Assembly: GCA_038503035.1 (NCBI GenBank)
Contig: JAVSML010001152.1
Coordinates: 191,066-255,065 of the forward strand
Direction: 5' to 3'
Source: Crocodylus rhombifer
Lineage: Eukaryota; Chordata; Crocodylia; Crocodylidae
DNA: 64,000 nt
This document shows positions 1 to 10,479 of this stretch, one piece after another. Position numbers and translations under genes: made by a program. A model generated the notes under the pieces. The model saw nothing but the letters and a program-made list of their open reading frames with translations. It ran no database searches and was not told where the DNA came from. Numbering within the stretch: position 1 is the stretch's first letter; each line of letters opens with the position of its first letter.

Positions 1-68
1 GGTTTGGAGTTAATAAAGGATGTGGCAGACCTCCTGAAGCTGCAGATGAGTGCCTTTGATGATATCAA
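1..68 (+). CDS. PTPRN2: PTPRN2 internal exon, 3' part (mature ectodomain)
   Basis: Frame 1 is open from base 1 and reads GLELIK then DVADLLKLQMSAFDDI, with two bases (AA) left over at 67-68 before a GTACGT donor. Joined to the exon at 24,516 the split codon becomes AAT (Asn) and the frame continues. From memory, the IA-2 family has the equivalent segment DVARLLQVPSSAF in PTPRN2 just before a VTF strand, and a more divergent version in PTPRN. The product is a transmembrane protein-tyrosine-phosphatase-like protein of dense-core secretory vesicles in neurons and endocrine cells; this stretch lies in the lumen, in the SEA-like mature ectodomain. The exon's 5' end is outside the window. A very large gene with giant introns also fits PTPRN2 better than the compact PTPRN. 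The gene name rests on a remembered alignment, so PTPRN remains the main alternative. Confidence 0.83.
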
Positions 69-74
69 GTACGT
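69..74 (+). other. Splice donor of first exon
   Basis: The exon ends CAA and the intron starts GTACGT: G at +1, T at +2, A at +3, G at +5 and T at +6 fit the U1 consensus. A second GT at 73 would leave the exon in a different phase and would not join to the next exon, so 69 is preferred. The phase-2 end is exactly what the acceptor at 24,515 needs. Confidence 0.8.
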
Positions 75-1040
75 ATATGGGGCTCATCCCTTTTATTTTA
101 TATGGCCTCTCATTATCTTTAAGTCATCTCTTAAATTTTAACACCAAAATTCATCCTATGGAGAGGGGAAAAAAGGGATATATTGACATTCTTTATAAAG
201 TTTTGTATATGGTTAGCAATAGGCTCTTTAATCAAGTAAATGTCTAACAACATCCTCAGCTTATCACTAGGATAAAATAAAAGGAAAAATGATAACATAT
301 CACGTCTTCAGAACATTGTAGAAATCCAAACTATGCTTCACAGAGTCTATATTCAGGGAGTATTTAGCTCTGTTCCACAGAGGGAAAAGTAATGTCAGAA
401 AGAAGTTAGGAAGCAGGAATGACTGATTTTGAGTCCTGTGCTCAGAGCACTAGATTTTGTATCTCTCTAAGTTACACACTTAACAGGTCACAGGCTTAGG
501 TTTAAATGTATTGCTTTATGATTCACACTGGCAAATGCCGTGCATGTTCCTGTTGTATATAAGACAGGTTGTGGCCTGTTGTATCTGACACACAAAAATT
601 ACTGCTTAGATTTTCTAAGACTTTTAGGTGCAGATGTTTACATAATGACTTTAACTCCTCCTTTTTAACGCACCAAAATTCAGGTAATATAGAGGAAATG
701 CTAAGTTTGAGAGAACTGATGGGAGAGGAAGGTTCGTTCACAAGAAGGCTTAGAAGAGTTCAGGGAAAACTTGTCCTAAGGGAAAGCTTTGCAGGGGGGT
801 CGATAGAATCCATCTGTTTGTGGCGATTCAGGAGCTGATAGCTTGTGTTTGTTGAACTGTGTCACTGCGTTGCTTCACCTTCCTTAGTCCACTCTGCAGT
901 GCCCTGAGGCTCTTTATATCTCATGGAACATAAATATCGTTATTTTTGTAGTGCTAAATCTTAGATTTACAATGAGCAGATTTTGTAGCTCAGTGGACTG
1001 CTCATTTGCTCTACATTATCGTATAGCTCATTGGACTCTA
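69..1040. other. Intronic sequence, no feature recognised
   Basis: AT-rich non-coding sequence. Short open frames here (about 65-90 codons) have random-looking composition and no splice or motif support. I see no repeat end or retroelement wording. Confidence 0.5.
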
Positions 1041-1045
1041 AGATT

Positions 1046-1490
1046 GCACAGTGGTGCTCAACCTATGGCTGGCAGCCCAGATCTGGACCCTTAAATGACT
1101 GGATATAGCTCACAGCAAGGGGGATCAGCAGCAAGCAGCTTGGCTCAGCACATCCTCATCCCTGTTCTATGCTGTGCCACTGATCCCCTCTGCAGCCTAC
1201 TCTGCCCTCGCACTCTTCCCTCCGCCACAGCACTGCTCACTCTCTCCACCCGCTTCCCTACACTAGTGATGCTTACCAGAGCTCTGCCCACCCTCCTTTC
1301 CCCTTTGGCAGGTGCTGTTTACCGGTGTTAAACTGTCTTCTTCTCACCCTCCCCTCCCTTTGACATTGGCAACCACCTTTCTCCTCCTCTCCTTCCCCAT
1401 TCACCCTACAAAAGGAGCGTGGTGGCCCATGGCAGCCAGGTCCCAAGCACCCACCTGTTAAAATGCAGCATAAGTTAAGCAAGGGAGTTA
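1046..1490. repeat. hAT-like element fragment
   Basis: The stretch opens with CAGTGGTGCTCAACCTATGG, which resembles the CAGTGGTTCTCAACC-type ends of hAT-derived repeats. It is followed by a C/T-rich block unlike the AT-rich flanks. A matching inverted end, AGGTTGAGAACCACTG, occurs at 8,036-8,051, but too far away to be its partner. The right end was not located, so 1,490 is only where base composition returns to the background. Confidence 0.4.
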
Positions 1491-1724
1491 ATATCTCCTA
1501 GTAGTCACCACTGTTTTTTAATTTCCTGTCAGTCACTTTGGGAAAACATGTCTATTTTGCCATCTATGTACCTGCTACCAAACACCCAGAGCTCCAGTCT
1601 GCTACTATTTAGGTATAGACATCCTCAACTGAAATTGCCAGGGAAAGAATAGAAAATTAGGCAGTGTAAAAATATGTGATATCTTTCTTGAACACTTGAG
1701 TAACAGAAGTAAATAAACAAACAG

Positions 1725-3231
1725 GGACATTTCTCTTGGGTTAGGGACTATTTAGAAAAGCTGGCTATGTACAAGTCCATGGGGCCAGACGCAATGTACT
1801 TGAAAGGGCTCAGGGAGCTGGGTGCTGTAATTGACCATTATTTCTGAAAGCTCATGGCAACTGGGAGAGATCCAATATGATTGGGAAAAGGCAATCATAG
1901 TGTCCATCTTTAAGAAAGGAAAGAAAGAGGATCTGGGGAGCTCTAGACGATCAGCCTCAGCTCAGTCCCTGGAAAAATCTCCAAGGAATCCATTTCCAGG
2001 TTCTCAACAAATCCATTTCTCAGCACTTGGAGGAGAAGAAGGTGATTAGGAACAGTCAGCATGGATTCACCAGGGGCAAGTCATGCCTGACCAACCTGAC
2101 TGCCTTCTCTGGTGAGATGACTGGCTCTGTGGGGAGAGCAGTGGATGTGATGCACCTCGCCTTTAGCAAGGTTTTTGATATGGTCTCCCACAATATTCTT
2201 GCAGGCAAGCTAAGGAAGTATGGGCTGGATGAATGAACTGGAAGGTGGATAGAAAACTGCCTTGATGTCTAGCTGACAGCTGGTATCAAGTGAAGTGCCC
2301 CAGGGCTTGGTTCTGGGACCAATTTTGTTCAATATCTTCATTAACAATCTGGAAGATAGGATGAAGTGCACCCTCAGTAAGTTCACAGATGATACTAAGC
2401 TGGGTGAAGCAGTAGGTATGGTGGAAGGTAGGGCTAGGATTCAGTGACCTGGACAAATTGGAGGATTGGGCCAAAAGAAATATCATGAGGTTTAACAAGG
2501 ACAAGTGCAAAGTCCTGCACTTAGGACAGAACAATCCCATGCATCACTGCAGATTGGGGGCTGACTGGCTGGGCAGCAGCTCTGCAGAAAAGGACCTGGG
2601 GGTCACAGTGGACAACAAGCTGAATATGAGACATCTTGTGTGCCCTTTTTGCTAACAGCATACTGAGCTGCATTAGTATAAGTATTGGCAATAGATTGAT
2701 TATTTTCCTCTGTTTGGCACTGGTGAGGTCACATCTGGAGTACTATGTCCAGTTAGGCCCCCCCCACTGTGAACGGATGTAGAGAAATTGCAGAGTCCAG
2801 AGGAGGGCAGTGAAAATGGTTTAGGGGTTGGAGCACGTGTTTGTGAGGAGAGGCTGGGTGAACTGGGCTTATTTAGTCTGAAGAAGAGAAAACTGAGGCA
2901 GAATTTAATATTCACCTTCAGCTACCTGAAGGGAGGCTCCAAAGAGGATGGAGCTGGACTGTTCTCAGTGGTGGCAGATAAAAGAACAAGGAGCAATGGT
3001 CTCAAGGTGCAGCAAGGGAAGTTTAGGTTAGATATTGGAAAAAAATAAAGCACTTGGACAGGCTATTTGGGGACGTTGTGGAGGTCCTTGGAGATTTTTA
3101 AGATCCGGCTAAACAAATCCTTGACTAGGATTATAGTTGTGGGCTGATCCTGCTTTGAGCAAGGGGTTGGACTAGATGACCTCTTGAGGCTCTTTCCAAG
3201 TCTAATTTTCTATGATCCTATTATTCTGTCA
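1725..3231 (+). mobile_element. CR1 LINE fragment, sense, decayed
   Basis: The plus strand reads as a broken CR1 ORF2. Visible pieces are SMGPDAM (about 1,780), IFKKGKKEDLG (about 1,905), NSQHGFTRGKSCLTNL (about 2,050), a FSKVFDMVSHNIL stretch (about 2,163), FNIFINNLEDRMKCTLSKF followed by TDDTKLG (about 2,330-2,405) and [13 protein letters not shown] (about 2,505). The catalytic FADD is FTDD here. Frames change several times and stops interrupt. The 3' end has the usual TTGGACTAGATGACCTCTTG block and ends in TCTATGATCCTATTATTCT, the short tandem tail typical of CR1. It is 5' truncated, as is usual for this family. Confidence 0.93.
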
Positions 3232-4654
3232 GTTTTTGAAAAAATTCATAAATTTTTGCCAATATTTCAAGAGCATTGGCAATTTGAAAACAGCCCAATC
3301 TTGTTAAAGAAAGTTGCACGCTATCTCATTCTGTATGACCAGAATCCTAAAATGTCTATGTCAGTTTTTCCATCATAGATTTCTTACTTTATATTCTTTG
3401 GACATAACATCTTAATAAAAATATTTTCAAATAGTAAGAACAAGGAATGTAGTTACTTTATTTCCAACAAGAAATGTAGTTCATAAAATCATGGGCGGGG
3501 GGTGGAAGCAGAGATTCAAGTAATGAATGTTTTGGTCCTTTAGCTAAAAATAAAAGGAAAATCATTAAAAATATTTGGTTCAGGCTGAAGCAAAACCAAG
3601 AGCAAAACCTGTTTTCCAGTCATGTAAATAAACCAAAATTGTTACTTTAGAAATCACTTGGAGAGGGGCTTTCTGTCACTAAACTCAGTCCCCTGCTGTA
3701 GCAGACAGCCGCATCATATATTCCCATTCCAGACCCTGAGCAAACCCCGAAAGGTTTAATATGACCCAGAAAATAATTTTTCCCAATGTCAAAACAGAAC
3801 CTTTCAACATTTAAAAAAAAAAAAATTCCTCCATTTTTCCCATGTGAAACCATTTACCAAATTCAATCTAAATTTGCACGTAGCTTTGTTTCTCCCTCCA
3901 AAAATGTATTTTTGGTGATTTTATTGTTTTCTGGAAAAATGTTGTACATCTCTTCACCATTCTATGTAATAAGATTTTTTTGGAGCAAAATGATTTAAAA
4001 AAACAGTGGAAGTGTCAGGCTTATTGGATTCCTACAAAAGTCTCTACAGTCTTTCATGAAGAAATAAAGCTTTTGTTTTTTGGTTGTTAAATGCTAAATT
4101 GTTAAATGACTCATTTCTGAAATTGGTCTTTGTTTCTTTCTTAGAATTAAATGTACTTCAAAATTTAAAAAATTGCTGGAGAGAAGGAAACCCAAACTAA
4201 AAGTTAGACCTGAGTCTGTCACTCATGTAAATGGACAATACCAGGGGCCAGTTCTCTACTGGAGAGGATGAAAATGCTGCTCCATTATCTTAATCTATTT
4301 ACAGCAATAGAACATTTGCACCTTCCTTATCAGGAGAAAGCCCTTAAGGAATGCTTATCATTGTACAAATCAAAACTGTCTGCAGTGCAGTATGTATTTG
4401 CAGTCTCTGGAATATGTATTTGCTCTAGTAAAACATGGCTTTCTGGTGCCATAGCTGTGAACACTCTTGTTTGTTTTGTGGATAGGTGGGATTAGAGAAG
4501 TTGGTTTCCTTGAATCCATTCATGTATTTAAAACTAGGACTAGGCATAGCTGAACAGATAGCAAAGTTATTCCATGTAAATACTATATTAAAACTCAGTA
4601 GTATGGATGACAGAGATTCCAAATAGGATAGAGCTCATTGTTTTTATTAACATT
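3232..4654. other. Intronic AT-rich sequence
   Basis: No repeat ends or coding signal were recognised. It includes an A-run at about 3,812-3,824 and several T-rich stretches. Short open frames here look like chance. Confidence 0.5.
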
Positions 4655-5156
4655 AACCACATCTATACGTGAGGTTTACTGCGGAGTAGACTAATAAGTG
4701 GTGGAGGAAAGCATCACTGTCTACACACGCGACAGTATGAGGCCTCAGTAAACTAATTTACATCAGCATAAGATAGTACTACCTGGGACAGTATTATCTT
4801 TCAGCAGGGTAATTTACTGCAGTTAAATGCACGTATAGACGCTGACCCTGTGTGTAAATTGCTCCCAGTCAGCTAAGCCAGCTGGGGGCCAGGATCCTGC
4901 CTGCTGCCTAGCCACATAACTCTGCACTTCCAGCACCCTTGTGCTCCAGCCAGCCCCTCTGCAACCAGATGCTTACACCCAGAGCCAGAGGCTGACCTCC
5001 CTGTACCCAGGCCTGCTCTACCCTGGCTCAAATTGCTTCTATCCCAGGTGCACATGTACACACTGCACACATGTAGATTTTGTGCCAGGGAGTAGTTTAG
5101 TTTGGCTCAAACTGCTCCAGAGTTTCTTTTGTATTAATGCATGTGTAGATGGACCC
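4655..5156. mobile_element. Family A inverted-repeat element, copy 1
   Basis: The left end reads ACCACATCTATACGTGAGG followed by TTTACTGCGGAGTAGACTA. The right end, GCATGTGTAGATGGACCCA, is its inverted counterpart. The same internal wording (TTTACTGCAGAGTTGACTA, and a GC-rich block with CTGGCTCAAA..TGCT) occurs at 41,442-42,137, and related ends at 39,640 and 52,962. It has no coding capacity, so it is probably a non-autonomous DNA transposon. Target duplication is not clear at this copy. Confidence 0.6.
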
Positions 5157-5880
5157 AAAAGGTTTTTAAATTATATCAGTTCTATGCCTTTATTTGAATA
5201 ATATTTTAGGGAAACTAGAATGAAATAATTTCCCTAAACTCAAGTCAGTGACAAATAAGTATATTTTGTTAAATTAATTAGATGTTTTGGCTCAAGTTCA
5301 ACTCCTTAAAGTCCTGTTGAATTTAGAGAGACTTAGATTTTTCAGCAAGTTGGTCAGGCATGACATGCCCTTGGTGAATCCATACCTTTGTAACAGAAAC
5401 CTTTAAAAAGTCTACATTAAGCAAACAAATTAAGTGGTATGGACTTCTTCCTTTGTGCACTGCTGCATAGTAATTATAAGAGAAATGTATGAATCTGAAA
5501 GAGCTGGTTAGCTTTTGAGTAACCTTCGAGGGAGAAGCTTCAGGAAGGACTTGACTTAAAGTTTATCCCTAATCTACCTTTGATATTTCTAAAAGCAAGA
5601 CCCAGACCTCTCAGGAAATATGACTTTTATTTATTTTATGCCATCAAGAGATTTTTTTCATCAGAAAATTCTCAGCAGCTAAAAGTACTCCATATTTTTC
5701 TCAGGAACACAGCTAGCATTTTTAACGGAATAAAGTACATAAATTGATGGGAAATACATCTTGCAATTTTGAAGTCAGTTATAGGAGTTAGGGATATGGT
5801 AGAAGAGGAGAGGAAGGTGACATCTTTGGTAAATAAAAAACTGACATGGAAACACAAAATGTGTATGTTCTGAAAACGGG
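5157..5880. other. Intronic sequence, no feature recognised
   Basis: AT-rich, no repeat or coding signal that I can support. Confidence 0.5.
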
Positions 5881-6000
5881 GTAGGTTGTAGCTGTGTTGG
5901 TCTAAGGACATAGGCGAACAAGGTTCTTTGCGTGAATCTGATATTTTTTATTAGACGAACTTAAATAGTTGGAAAACAATTATTATTGTTTTGAACAATT
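5881..6000 (+). repeat. Family B dispersed repeat, copy 1
   Basis: It reads TTGTAGCTGTGTTGGTCTAA then GGACATAGGCGAACAAGG, and later TTATTAGACGAACTTAAATA. The same words appear at 40,135-40,325, where one end is in direct and the other in inverted orientation. I do not recognise a named family with certainty. It may be a SINE or a DNA-element fragment. Confidence 0.55.
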
Positions 6001-7600
6001 ATTAATTGTGTTCTGAAAAGGCCCAAGTTAGGCATACCAGGCAGTGGTAGGCAAGTGAGAGATATGGACCCTATTCATATCTACCCACCTCCAAATCCGC
6101 AGCTGCAAGAACCAGGTATCCATTTAGAGCTGTGTTAACTGTGGCCACTTTCAACATGAGATAGGATTGAGGCTCAAAATGTGCCTCTGGAACTGTACAT
6201 AGATATCCCAACCATTCTGTTATTGCACCCCAACATAACAGATGGCCATTTCCTGTGTTACAGATTCTGAAAGTATTACAAGTGCTCAGGAGTAGATGCA
6301 ATCAATTTTACAAATGAAAAACTCGGGGTTAATTTCAAAATACCTGCACAATTAGTAATTAATAAAAAAAGATTTCAGGAACAAGTTTAGTTTTAAAGTG
6401 ATCCTGAACTTGGAACTGGTTTTGGTCTTTTTTTCATTTTTTGCAATATAGTAATTTAGAAAAAATCTTTCCATGAAGACAATCATAGTCTTGTGGTTAG
6501 TTTTGCCTACAGTTACCTATAGTACATGTCTGTATTTTAGCTTCTCCTACTGCTTGGGAGTTTGGCTGAGTGAATTGTTGCTTTTGTAGCTGATTCCCAT
6601 GTTATTTCTTGATTAGTTGATGCATGGTGGTAATCAGCTTATCTTATCTCCTCTCTCTCACAAACCTGCCAACTTTAACCGATGGCCTGGGATTCTCAGT
6701 ATAGCCTCAGGCTCGGCTCCTAGAGTGTGCAGTCCACTGCTATACTTGGTTTATTGTCAAGTTTGCACTGACATAAACTTTGCTCACCCTGTGAAGCAGA
6801 TGAGTATGGAAATATTTGGGGAATACATAATTAGAAATGTTTCAACACTGGAGAAAAGATCCAGCATGTTAGCTGTCACTTTCAGATCCAGCCTGAATTT
6901 TTATGGAAGTACTAGTTATGCTTAATATGTTTTGTTAATGGTTATGTAGCTGTCAAATAAATTCCATTATTTCTTATTACATCATTAGAGACCATTAAAA
7001 GGGTATTAGCATACTGATGTAATTATGCAAGCAGACGTAAAATGACTATAGTTATGATTTTATAATCTAATTATAGATGTCCATGGCCTCTGGTGATTGA
7101 TTGTTGGACTAGTATCATATGGATTGCAGTCAGATGGGTTGCAATACCAGGAGGCATGGCATTTTTAAAAAATGAATGGATTCCACCACTATGTGAACTC
7201 TAGTAGTGACCTTTCTTCTGTATTTACAGTTCTTCTGCCACCACAGGCTTAACTTACAGAAAATAATCTTTTTATCAAAGAAAATCCAAATATAATAAAA
7301 GGCTGTAAAATCTAGTAGGTCACCTGTAAGTGTAATAGGAAATATATTGTAATTCTGTGGCCTGGGCTACTTGGTTATCACAGACAGTTTTCCTGGATTC
7401 TTCTGACACAGCCAGTGTGATTTAACTCTGTATTTGTATTTAGTGTTCTCATATTTGGGACATTTACCTAAAAGGTTGCTGAAGAGATTTGCTGGACTTA
7501 CTTTTCATTGGATACCTTTCAGTACAAAGAAAATCAAAGGCAATGGCCCTGTCCATGCCTATCAGACAATATTCTTGACCAGTGATACTTTCCTACAGCC
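6001..7600. other. Intronic sequence, no feature recognised
   Basis: Mixed-composition intron. The 102-codon open frame at 6,617-6,925 lacks splice support and has no family resemblance. No repeat ends were found. Confidence 0.45.
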
Positions 7601-7609
7601 CATAGGCTG

Positions 7610-8057
7610 GATTCAGCTCATTGAGCCATGTCATCCAGGCTGTGGGACCCTCTGCAGGTATGGAAATTTGGTGGTGGGAGAGAAGTGGAGTGGTGGCTCC
7701 CACAGCTGTAGCAATTAACATTGCCATTGTTTCCCTTCTGCTAAATATCCAGATGCATGGGGAGCCCTGCAGGCCAAATGATATTGCCCCATGTGCTGGA
7801 TCACCTTGGCATCCAGGTTCATGCCACAGCTGGATCTGGCACATGGGCTTGGGTACATGCATGTGCTTGTGCTGCATCTAGATCTGATGTTTAGGATCAG
7901 GCTGACTTACAGGCTTGTACCTGCAGAATGACCCTGTGTGACAACCACACACTGGGTCAGGCCTGCAGACCGACCCCACACACAAGATCTGGCCCATAGA
8001 TCAGCCACCACTCATCCAGCTCGTGAGTTTGGATAGGTTGAGAACCACTGTTCTAGA
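7610..8057. repeat. hAT-like element fragment, right end
   Basis: GC-richer than its flanks and ending in TAGGTTGAGAACCACTGTTC, the inverted form of a hAT-type terminal sequence. The interior has CAGGCTGTGGGACCC- and GATCTGGCCCATAGATC-type text common in such elements. The left boundary is a guess from composition, and no inverted partner was found nearby. Confidence 0.4.
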
Positions 8058-8490
8058 CTGAGCTCCCTAGCATTTTCATAGTGTGAAAGATCAAGACTGA
8101 AGTTTGTGTTGTGAATATCACAAGATGGTGATCGAACAAGTTCCCGGTAGCAGCTACTGAAATTGCTTACTTGAAGAAGCATTATTAGTAAATTTTAGCC
8201 ATCTTGAAATTCTGTAGAAAAAAGTGTTAATTAAAAAATCTCTTTTTCTTGTCACTTTATTTCCTTTTCCCCCTTGAACCTATGCTAATGATTCTTTGAC
8301 ATCTGTATCTCTTCTCCTTCATTCCTATTCTAGTACTTCACCAGTCTCTCCTGCTGTGCATCCTTCCATGTTTCTATGTCATTTTTGTCTCCTACTGTGC
8401 CCTGTCATACTCTAGAGGAAGCATACTTCCTGGAGAGATCGTAGTTTTTGCTTCTGAAAATTTGTCTTCTCTTAGACTACTACCAGCAAG

Positions 8491-9030
8491 CATAGGCGGG
8501 TTTGGGATTCTAAAATGGAGGGTGGGGACGTAGCAACTGGTACTGCAGGGGTGGATGCATACCCCCCTCTCCCACTCCCAGGCTTCCCCCATCCCTGGGG
8601 TGGAAAGATCATACTGTGGGAAAAGCAACTGAGAACTTTTTAAAGTCCCTAAATCAGGTAAGAATGCCCTCCACTCTCAGTACCCACTCCTTCCCCTGGG
8701 CTTGGCCAGAGACAGCAGCAGAGGTGGGTGGGTTCCCCCTCCCTGAGCCTACTTCCAGGCTGGTAGGGAAAACCCAGGGGGTTTAGGCAGGGCAGGAAAC
8801 CCAGCCATTGCTGCTGCCTCTGTTCCCTGCTGAGCCTAGTGCTTCACACAGCTTGGCTGGAGCGTGGCAGATGCAGCTCTAGAGCCCTGTCCCTAACCAG
8901 CCCTTGGGCCAGCTATGGTGATGGAGGAGAGGGGGTGGAATGAAGAGGGTGTGTAGCTGAGCACAGAGGAGAAGGTGGGGAGGGCTGAAAGGTGGGGATT
9001 CTTATCTGCTTTGGAGACTCAAAAAACCCT
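8491..9030. repeat. Family C GC-rich DNA element, copy 1
   Basis: It starts CATAGGCGGGTTTGGGATTC and runs through a GC-rich block containing ATACCCCCCTCTCCC and, later, AGAACTTTTTAAAGTCCCTA followed by AATCAGGT. The copy at 46,510-47,436 has the same order (AGCCCCCCTCTCCC, then GGGACATTTTTGAATCCCTG followed by AAGCAGGT). No open frame of substance. The right end was not identified; 9,030 is approximate. Confidence 0.5.
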
Positions 9031-9203
9031 GAGCTGCTGTTCCTTCAGCGTGGTCTGAAACAAAGCAGTGCAGCTACACCATTGGATCCTCCCCTTTGTT
9101 TTGTTTTGTGATGTGAGGACTGGGAATAGAACTCAAACTTCCAAATTCATGGCAGCTATGACAATGAGTGGGTATCTGCATATATGTGTTCTTTCTTTGC
9201 AAA

Positions 9204-9347
9204 CAATACTGTGGCATGCATCAACCAATGCATCTCGAGCAAAACTAAGGAATTTATTCTCCCTCTGTACTTGGCATTGGTGATGTTGCAGCTGGAGTAC
9301 TGCATCTAGTTCTGGGTGCCACACTTCAAGAAGGATGTGGAGAAGGC
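9204..9347 (+). mobile_element. CR1 LINE fragment, sense, internal
   Basis: Short piece of the CR1 reverse transcriptase C-terminal half. It contains CTGGAGTACTGCATCTAGTT, TGGGTGCCACACTTCAAGAA and GGATGTGGAGAAGG, directly comparable with 36,118-36,165. Both ends are truncated and it carries stops. Confidence 0.8.
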
Positions 9348-9748
9348 TGAATTTGGGCTGGTCTTAGTTTATTTCAGCAATTGATCTATAAGAAGACCTT
9401 ACAGAGCATGTGAACTGTGACTTCTTAAAGGTTTAAAAGGATTTTCACAAGGACAGTGAAAGGCACATCCTGCCAAATCTCAAGTCCCTGTTACAACGCA
9501 TAAGAATGGGTTAACATTTTGAAGAAAAGATTTCAGATTTTTTTTTTAGTATGGGTCAATCAATGTATTTTTCCTAACCTCAGTTTTGGAAACAGTTGGA
9601 ATGTTTTATTGCTGAAGTAAGCAAGTGAGCCCAAGGCATGGAAAAATGCTAGCACAAATAGTGAAAGTTTGGTAAAGCTAGGTGCATCTAAGGAAAAAAT
9701 CCTATAATAGAAAGGTGACCATAATCATAGAAACATAGAGAAGTCAGC

Positions 9749-10345
9749 CTATAAGTATATAAGGGGTGTGCACCAGCAACTGGGAGAACATCTTTCACCC
9801 CGTGGTATGAACGATGCGTGCCCCTGGAGGCTTGGGGGGGCACGGTGGGTCAGGAGTGCGGCACTGCCACTGGCAGCATTGATGACTGCCAGCAGGGATC
9901 GCAAACTGCCCACAGACACTGCCGGCGGTGTTGGCGGGGGGGTGGTGAGCGGCGACCACCCACACTGACACTGTTGGTGGCACCTTTTTGTAGCGGGTGA
10001 ACTGCCATGCTCAGGGGTTGCACGTGCACCCGTGTGCACCTCCTATACATCACCCCTGCCCCATGGGAAGACAAGGTCCACCAGTCATAAACTCTTGGAA
10101 GACTGTTTTAGGCTGGAAGTAAGGAAAAACTTCTTTACTGTCCGAGTCCCCAGGGCCTGGAATAGACTCCTCCCAGAGGTGGTGCAAGCAGCTGCTCTGG
10201 GTTCCTTTAAGAAACACTTGGATGCCTATTTTGCTGGGATCATTTGACCCCTGCTGACTGCCTGCCCTTTGGGCATGGGGCTGGACCCGATGGTCTTGTG
10301 AGGTCCCTTCCAGCCCCAATGACTATGAAATCTATGAAAGTAGGG
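9749..10345 (+). mobile_element. CR1 LINE 3' end, sense, split by a family D element
   Basis: The left part (to about 9,805) reads in CR1 style as GVHQQLGEHLSP. The right part (from 10,059) continues as GKTRSTSHKLLEDCFRLEV then RKNFFTVRVPRAWNRLLPEV, to a stop after AYFAGII at 10,247. The 3' UTR has GGACCCGATGGTCTTGTGAG and ends in ATGACTATGAAATCTATGAA. The two halves are separated by 253 bp of family D with an 8-bp duplication, so the CR1 is the older host of that insertion. Confidence 0.88.
9806..10058. mobile_element. Family D MITE, copy 1 (hAT-like)
   Basis: This 253-bp, non-coding, GC-rich insert lies in a CR1 fragment. It is flanked by CCCCGTGG (9,798-9,805) and CCCCATGG (10,059-10,066), an 8-bp duplication with one mismatch, as expected for hAT-type insertion. 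Near the left end it has ACGATGCGTGCCCCTGGAG; near the right end CACCTCCTATACATCACC. The copy at 41,828-42,091 shares the same left 19-mer and a CCCCCTATGCATCGCC right end. The two ends are only loosely inverted. No transposase is present. Confidence 0.72.
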
Positions 10346-10475
10346 CTGGAAGGGACCTCCAGAAACAGTATCATTATCCAAACCATCCTATACAAATCCA
10401 TTGTCTAACCCTATTACAAAACTACACAGTTGTGACAAAACTACAAGATCTAACACCCTGAATTGCCACAGGTAA
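10325..10475 (-). mobile_element. Old CR1 LINE 3' end, antisense
   Basis: Immediately after the sense CR1 tail, the plus strand reads TCTATGAAAGTAGGGCTGGA then AGGGACCTCCAG, the antisense form of a CR1 3' end. The remaining match decays into AT-rich sequence. Two CR1 3' ends thus meet tail to tail. The right boundary is approximate. Confidence 0.6.
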
Positions 10476-10479
10476 AGGA

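Noticed and set aside
50..247. Plus-strand frame beginning ATG at 50
   Set aside because: It starts out of frame within the exon and continues into intron past the GT donor; the real exon uses frame 1.
6617..6925. 102-codon plus frame as a possible exon
   Set aside because: No acceptor/donor pair in a usable phase, and the two PTPRN2 exons already join without missing residues.
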